Positions 58,078 to 64,000 of a stretch of 64,000 nt of DNA are shown here, in pieces. Both the position numbers and the translations under genes were made by a program. The stretch comes from Hofstenia miamia (lineage: Eukaryota > Xenacoelomorpha > Acoela). How positions within the stretch are numbered: position 1 is the first letter of the stretch; every line of letters starts with the position of its first letter. Location: positions 1,649,377 through 1,713,376 of the forward strand of contig SCFE01000007.1 of NCBI GenBank assembly GCA_004352715.1, given 5' to 3'. The notes under the pieces are model-generated. The model was not told the DNA's origin. It searched no databases and saw only the letters and a program-made list of their open reading frames with translations.

Positions 58078-59897
58078 TTGATCACTAAATTGATTTACAC
58101 TGATCTCTTGCTATGCAAGAAAATTCCCACACATTGCCTTGCTGTAGATACAAGGCTTATTATAGACACTGCCATTCATGCTCAGACTCTCAGGTCTATC
58201 AACATCAATCTGCCTGGCCTAGCCTCAGTCACTGACATCCATGTTAGCTTCACTTTCTCCCAGTGTACAAGCTGCCTTATTCAATGAGAGCCTGGGTCTA
58301 TGCAGCAGTTTCTAGAGCTGGTCAACCATTACGAGGTGCAAATGAAAACTGTGATTCTCTTTAACCTTGAGAAGATGAATTATCCTGAAAGCAGCTGCAA
58401 CAAAATTGCACAAACCAGAAGGCATACAGTGAAAGACGGCAAAATCATTCTGCTTACCATAATAGAAGAGACAATGCACTCCCCAGAGCAGTTTTACCAA
58501 GTTATTATCTTGTTTGGCTATTGAAGTTTCACCCAGAACTAAGGCCCTCATTGAGGCTGTCAACTTACAGAAATTCTCTGGTGCTGCAATCTCTCCAATA
58601 CCTATGCCTGCTTGGTCTATTACTGAGGATGAGCACATCCTTACCATTGAGCACCATTCAGAAGAGTTTGTTGAAAAATTCTCCATCACCAACAGTGTTA
58701 TTGAGAGCAACTGAAACAGCAACATATTGGGTCTCATGAAGTGGTGCCTCACCAAAATGTTCACAAAAGAAGAACTAGTGCTTCTACAATTGTCTGGCAA
58801 CAAATAGCCTTGGACATAGAATGCACAACATATCAACTCTAAATTTCCAATGCACAAATTGCCAAGCTTCGCGAATGTGGCCTAAGAAGCACGTTGTGGG
58901 ATACAATTAAAGAAGCCAAGATTAACTACATTGTTACAATTGGAACAGCTACACTGAAAAGGAAGGTCAAGTTTGAACAAGTTGAGACAAATGCTGAGAA
59001 GAACAACTTACTCTGCATACCTCCACCATGCCTCATGACACCATTAATTCTACCATCCTGGAGAGTGAAGAAAGGACACAAGAAAGTATTAGCCCACCTC
59101 TCTGACAAATCAATTACATGTCCACCACAGCTGAGATCATGAAAGCTATGCAAATGAAAGAGTATAAGAAGACACAGGATACCCTAATAGAAGGTGGAAA
59201 TCCCAAGTGCATTTACATTGATGGGAAACTAACCATTAAGGACATTTTCCAGAAAGGGCAGCCAATATCAACCCAACTACAGAAAATTCACAGTAAAATC
59301 ACAACTTTAGATCCACGTGTCCTCATTTTGTTCCAAGCATCAGGTGACATGATGTGGATAAATAATGTAGAAACCATAACATGCTATTACAATGTTACCA
59401 AACAGATCAAAATTATTACAATGCTACAAGCCAAAACAGCTGACCTGGAAGATATGGTGCTCCAACAAGTCAACGAGTATTGTTCACTTTCTATGGACCA
59501 TGCTACCCAGATGGGATTGCTGCAAGAGGTGTTTATGCAATTCTAACCTAATACCTGGATCAGCGCATAAGATGCTCATACTTCAGACACCAACGCACTC
59601 ATGATGCTCATGATCACTTTAAAAGGTCTCCAGCTATACAAATGTTTTTACAATACTTTTACAAGGAGGCTCAACAACTTGAAAAGAAACTGCGCTATTA
59701 GCTCCTGCCTGCCTGAGATCAAATTGTTCTGTCTCTGCAATGAACCTGTCATGCAGAGAGAGACCCTGATGCAGATTACTAGGCCACCCAAATACGCTGA
59801 AGTCTCATCCTGGGATGACATTCTAGCAGCTGAAATGGTGGAGGAGACACAAAAGTTATTGTCGGGTACCACTGTCCAACTTCTACCACAAACTTAA
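58078..59897 (+). pseudogene. Element 2 downstream ORF3, uncharacterised
   Basis: Matches element 1 ORF3 in order: IPTHCLAVDTRLIID, FTFSQ, DGKIILLTIIEETMHSPEQF, FSGAAISPIPMPAWSITEDE, MKWCLTKMFTKEELVLLQL, LLCIPPP, GGNPKCIYIDGKLTIKDIF, MMWINNVETITCYYNVTK and MLMITLKGLQLYK. It lacks the 432-bp duplicate. The ORF1-to-integrase part of both elements is ordinary gypsy; this module is not. The tail 59601-59897 reads past element 1's last frame. Confidence 0.6.
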
Positions 59898-59988
59898 CCA
59901 TGAAATATAGAGTCACTCTGGGTACAATAGGTACAGCATAACTTAACCATGAAATGTAGAGTCACTCTGGGTACAATAGGTACAGCAT
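59891..59988 (+). repeat. 49-bp tandem duplication at the 3' LTR start
   Basis: Units 59891-59939 and 59940-59988 differ at one base (aaatAtag/aaatGtag). Each contains the LTR start tRtagagtcactctgg. Confidence 0.9.
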
Positions 59989-60900
59989 TAAGGCATCTGC
60001 TTACTGGGGCACAATCATTTAATTCATTTTAAAGCAATTAGTAATGAATTATGTCCTATACTCCATTCATATATATTTGATTCTTGAATATTGTTTTAGT
60101 GCAAACAATTTACACTTTTTACATTTGTATAGATATAAATTCATACAATTAAGAAAGAAATTCATTTATTAAAAAATTATTGGACAAGCACTGCTTGCCT
60201 TGCTTACATGTATGTGCCACCTATGCTTAGATGTCTGTGATTATTAATTGCTTTATGAAATTCTCAACATCACCATTGGAGTTGCAGTCAAATCGAATCC
60301 TTTGCTTAGGTTAGATTGATAGGAGTTTTTATTTGCTTTCAATATCATATCATTTTGCATATAAAGAAATGTATTTGAAAATTAATCAAGATTATTTACA
60401 TGCAATAGTAATCATTCTTTGCAAATGCCCAGTTTCAAATATTAACTAAATCAAATGAAGAAATAAAAATAGTTTTGTTCTTTATCTTCTTTGAACTATT
60501 AAATGTTTACTCCTAAATAAGTAAAAAGAGTAGTTTGGTTGTTTATTAAATGCTTAAGAATTTTTTACTTGAAGATGTTTTTGATTAAATGAGTAAATAA
60601 AGATTGACTAATTTGTTTAAATGATTTTATGGTAAACACTAATTGCTTGAGTTTAAGAATATGTTCTTAAATAAGTCAGCATCTCTGGTCAAGAGACCAT
60701 ATAAAGATCCTTGTCATTTTTCTTCATATAAATTAGATAAAAAGCAACTCCACTAGGATTAGGCTATAATAAATTAATCTGAATTTATTAGATATTGGTA
60801 TGGTAAAGTATAATGAACTTACTTCATTTACTGATAACTGACAAATGTAAGGTTAAACAAGTACATTAACATATAGTTCAACATTAATATGGCAAATAGG
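59989..60900. other. Non-coding AT-rich stretch
   Basis: No gene. Expected 3' LTR sequence of element 2 is not recognisable here. Confidence 0.45.
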
Positions 60901-61500
60901 ATTAGAGATAACTCTAAGATGAGATTGCAAATAAAACACATCAACCAACAACCTGTGATGGGGTCTCTCTTTGTTTGTATATCTACTTCTCATGGAAGCC
61001 ATCTTTGTGAGAAACATTGCCAATGAAGACAAGAGATGAAATCTAAGTATAGTAGTTTTCATATAAGAAATAGTTAAGTCTAGAGCTGAGCTACATCAAT
61101 TTTCACAACCATAAACTCAATTGTAATCATGTAGATCTAGCAATCCTTCTGTTGCCAACTGTCAATGTAAATGTGACCACCACAGTTCAAATTTACATCT
61201 TCCTGAAATTCTAAAAGTAGAACACCACAGTCTAAATGAGCAGCTACTCTTAAAAATGATTCTTATTACTGAGAACTTATGGTGATTGCTTCATATAACT
61301 AGAAACTAAAACAGTAGGCATCATTTAACTTCACTAAATTGAATTCAATTTGAAAACCTTTATTTGGTAACCACTGAATTCTTTGTTTGGCAAAGTAAAA
61401 CTAAGCATGGAAACAGCAGCACAGTTGAATAGTCCACCTTCTGCACAGATAAAAGAGAATATGACATTCAACAATAGAGTTTGATGTAACTCTAGTAAAT
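60901..61500. repeat. Second copy of the unclassified repeat at 42.2-43.2 / 45.4 kb
   Basis: Blocks shared in order with 42430-43240 and 45480-45515, without the TIR insertion. Possibly the 3' region of the gypsy fragment that follows on the minus strand. Confidence 0.35.
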
Positions 61501-61528
61501 TGAAACTAATCACTACTAGCAAAATCTG

Positions 61529-62560
61529 CTATTTAATAGTCCCACATACATTGTTGGAGAGGAAAACAATACACTGAGCATCTGAGTTGAAAATATTAAA
61601 GGATTTCTCCTCTGGTTTTAAATAAAATGATTTTGTGCTGGTGCTGAATAAATTTCTGCTTTTCTGTGTGGCATGCTGAGGGATCAACATGTTACTCTGT
61701 GATGGGGAAATGATTTCAGACTCTTTGTGAGACTCTTTGACCTCTTTAGACTGTTTTTCCATTTCTCATTCCTAAGTAGACTATTAGACTTTAATTCCTA
61801 CTAAGCGGGATCATGCATATTTTTTAATTTACATGCCCACTTAGGGTGAATTTTAAAATTAGTATTTTTCAACTTTTTTGTAAAACATTTTTTTCTCTAC
61901 TACAGTCTGGCCTATTGGGTCAAGATTTGGGATTTCATAGTAATATGAGTTGTTATCTCTTTTCAAAGTAAACTTATTTTCATTGTTCAAATGACCTCAC
62001 CAATATCTACAACATCTTGCTTCTGGTTTTGAAATAGTCGAATTTTACTTTGTTTAATATGTAAGCAATGCTATCTAAAACCTTCTTAATTGTGAAAGGC
62101 CCAGACCAAACAGTTTTAGTTTTATTAGCCTGTTTAGCATTAGTTGATGGAGTTGTGATAAAGGCATAGACTATCATCCACCTGAGCAGTTTACCATATA
62201 TCTTACTATTAAAATTGCATTCTTGATGATTATCAGATGTGTTAGTGTTTGTACATATAATATTATGTATATTGGTAAGGTTAGCAAACAACTGTTTAAC
62301 ATACTCATTGTCTGGTTTATTCTCAAATTTTTATATAAAATATGTTGAGCGAACTAATGTGCTATAAAAATATTTGATTGTTTTGATTAATTCTTTCCAA
62401 TTCTGCCCACCAACTTCAGTAGCCATAACACATATAAGTTTAATAATCGCCTGATTCAATCAATCCACAGAACTGTTAGTTTCATATTCAGGGTATTCGC
62501 AAGGAATGATTACTATTACATATAAGTAGTTTGGATTAGTTTTCAAACACATTTGTACAA
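61529..62560 (-). pseudogene. Third gypsy fragment: integrase end and C-terminal region
   Basis: Minus strand, in order: VNSSVD, a stop and LNQAIIKL (family: NGxVERxNRTLxxxL) near 62480-62445, NWKELIKTIKYFYSTLVRST, then 62291-62007 with KTVWSGPFTIKKVLDSIAYIL, the usual gypsy integrase C-terminal GPF block. Sequence unlike elements 1 and 2, so a different family. The ORF at 61762-61529 (Lys/Ser-rich) may be its downstream remnant. Confidence 0.6.
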
Positions 62561-62767
62561 ACTTCTTTATATGCAAAACAAATCATAGTGCAAATGAATA
62601 AATATTCCTAACAATTTGACCTAGAACAAAGCTGTCTACAACATCAATTATGATATTGAGTATTTGGTGAAGAGATTACTAAATCCTGACATCTAAGGTA
62701 TTCAGTCTTTCATCTATTTTAATTTAAATAAATATAAAAAAAGTAAATAAAGTTGATTCTAAATTGT

Positions 62768-63355
62768 ACAGTGCGCGACAAAAAATTAGAAACACCATAA
62801 AAAAATCAAGAAATTTGGTTTAGCTAAACATTTACCTACCAATTATCAATTTAATGATTTTAGGTAACCGTTTTTTTAACTTACTTTGTTTTTCATGTTA
62901 TTACAACATTGTGTCAAATTACAAGGCATTATAGGCTAAAATTGTTTTTTAGTAATTAAATACATGATATTTCAAAATATCAACATCAACACCCTTCCAT
63001 GCTTCCATTGGAACAGTCCAGACCTAAACCCTATTGAAAACTTATGAGCCATTATCAAAAGGAAAGTTGGTAAGCAGTCAATCAGCACCAAGAAGCAAAT
63101 GATCTGTGAAATTCATTGTTGGAACTGTGACCCAACACTACAAGAGAAGCTTAAGAATTTGATAGAGACTATGCCAAAAAGAATGGAAGATGTCATAAAA
63201 GCAAAGGGTGGCGTCACAAAATATTAAGCTTGCTTTCTGTGTTATAATTTTTAATATATATATATATATATATATAATCTTGTAGCATGCTATTACAATA
63301 TATTAATTAGAAGAATACTACGAGCTTGCCGGAAGAGTGTTTCTAATTATATCTA
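62768..63355 (+). mobile_element. Truncated Tc1-like transposon with transposase C-terminus
   Basis: The left end reads acagtgcgcgacaaaaaattagaaacacc, a Tc1-type terminus. The partner appears as gagtgtttctaatt near 63336-63350. Inside, 62990-63225 encodes LPCFHWNSPDLNPIEN-like sequence, LWAIIKRKVGKQS and MPKRMEDVIKAKGGVTKY with stop, the end of Tc1 transposases with the last catalytic acid in the PIEN block. A TGA interrupts ENLW, and about two thirds of the gene is missing. A (ta)n follows at 63254-63276. Confidence 0.65.
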
Positions 63356-63749
63356 AACACAAAGACACTATCAAGTAAGCTGATTCAAATAAACTGATGC
63401 TCGCAAAAATGTAAATGAGTAAAATACAGTAATTAGATAAATATGCACACACTGATGGTTAATTTAGAGAATAAGTAAATACAGAATAAGTTGTTTCTAA
63501 AATTTTTAAAAGTAAACTATTTTATTTCAAGTGGAAAAAGGTTTAGAATTTAATCTTTTAATTAATATAAGTAAATTAAGAGTTTTCTATTAACAGACTG
63601 TCCGGTAAGAACTGATTTGGAAAAGTTCTTTTTAATTGCTATTATTTTTTTGTTTTAAACAGAAAATTTCAACTAATTTTGTCCCAGGAAATTAATTATT
63701 GAAAAAAGCAAAACATTCATAACGCTAATATATATATACATATATATAT
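63356..63749. other. Non-coding stretch
   Basis: AT-rich; ends in a TA repeat at the gap. Confidence 0.5.
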
Positions 63750-64000
63750 NNNNNNNNNNNNNNNNNNNNNNNNNNNNNNNNNNNNNNNNNNNNNNNNNNN
63801 NNNNNNNNNNNNNNNNNNNNNNNNNNNNNNNNNNNNNNNNNNNNNNNNNNNNNNNNNNNNNNNNNNNNNNNNNNNNNNNNNNNNNNNNNNNNNNNNNNNN
63901 NNNNNNNNNNNNNNNNNNNNNNNNNNNNNNNNNNNNNNNNNNNNNNNNNNNNNNNNNNNNNNNNNNNNNNNNNNNNNNNNNNNNNNNNNNNNNNNNNNNN
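63750..64000. other. Assembly gap at window end
   Basis: Ns to the end of the window after a TA microsatellite. Confidence 0.99.

Larger units (their letters stand above)
49227..59988 (+). mobile_element. Ty3/Gypsy-type LTR retrotransposon, element 2, decayed relative of element 1
   Basis: 5' LTR at 49227-50193, a degraded primer site (tagtgaccctgatgtgatt), then gag, protease, RT, RNase H, integrase and the same two downstream coding regions as element 1. The 3' LTR is reduced to two tandem copies of its first bases near 59906 and 59954 (tRtagagtcactctggg). Elements 1 and 2 align as protein through the whole coding part but are clearly diverged, so they are separate insertions. Stops and shifts are frequent. 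Confidence 0.88.

Noticed and set aside
436-64000. CRISPR array, bacterial operon or phage features
   Set aside because: No regularly spaced repeats or prokaryotic gene organisation; introns and eukaryotic retroelements throughout.

Overview
The window is AT-rich animal (metazoan) nuclear DNA: intron-bearing genes with GT-AG borders, many decayed transposable elements, microsatellites and four assembly gaps (6-435, 21372-22371, 30880-31021, 63750-64000). The U7-snRNP-specific protein LSm10 and the proteasome regulator PI31 point to an invertebrate; nothing here fixes the species.

Region 1 (2.5-18.9 kb) is the gene-bearing part. Four host genes lie head to tail, all on the minus strand. In transcription order they are an intronless 833-codon protein with two PDZ-like segments (18894-16393), PSMF1/PI31 (two coding exons, 15955-14130), LSM10 (one exon, 11752-11417) and a YbaK/ProX-type aminoacyl-tRNA deacylase (two exons, 9809-2507, with a 6.8 kb intron). 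All four start codons sit 2 to 11 nt downstream of an AG splice acceptor. Either each gene has a short 5'-UTR exon, or the transcripts receive a trans-spliced leader, possibly from a polycistronic unit. Transposon remnants (Mutator-like, two hAT, two mariner-like) lie in the large intron and spacers, and two small hAT-type MITEs with 8-bp target duplications sit between LSM10 and PSMF1.

Region 2 (19-30 kb) has no host gene that I can support. It holds a palindromic MITE (20.4 kb), a Penelope-like element end folded into a perfect 161-bp inverted repeat with a GIY-YIG domain and a degenerate hammerhead-like core (22.6-23.5 kb), CR1-like LINE pieces with an SGNH-esterase ORF1 and a 2A-like NPGP motif (24.5-26.5 kb), and a 0.3 kb fold-back element (28.2 kb).

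Region 3 (30.2-63.4 kb) is a nested retrotransposon block. A nearly complete 12 kb Ty3/Gypsy-type element on the minus strand (30185-42169; ACTTAT target duplication, LTRs, PBS, PPT, gag, protease, RT, RNase H, integrase) carries about 4.5 kb of extra coding sequence downstream of integrase. A second, more decayed relative on the plus strand (49227 to about 59988) has the same extra module. Between them are two copies of a 1.3 kb long-TIR element that carry a mitochondrial-type tRNA-like cloverleaf; one copy is split by a solo LTR. A second, degenerate solo LTR, a third gypsy integrase fragment and a Tc1 transposase end complete the block.

The gypsy coding regions are interrupted by stops, many of them TGA at arginine positions, so these copies are probably not autonomous.
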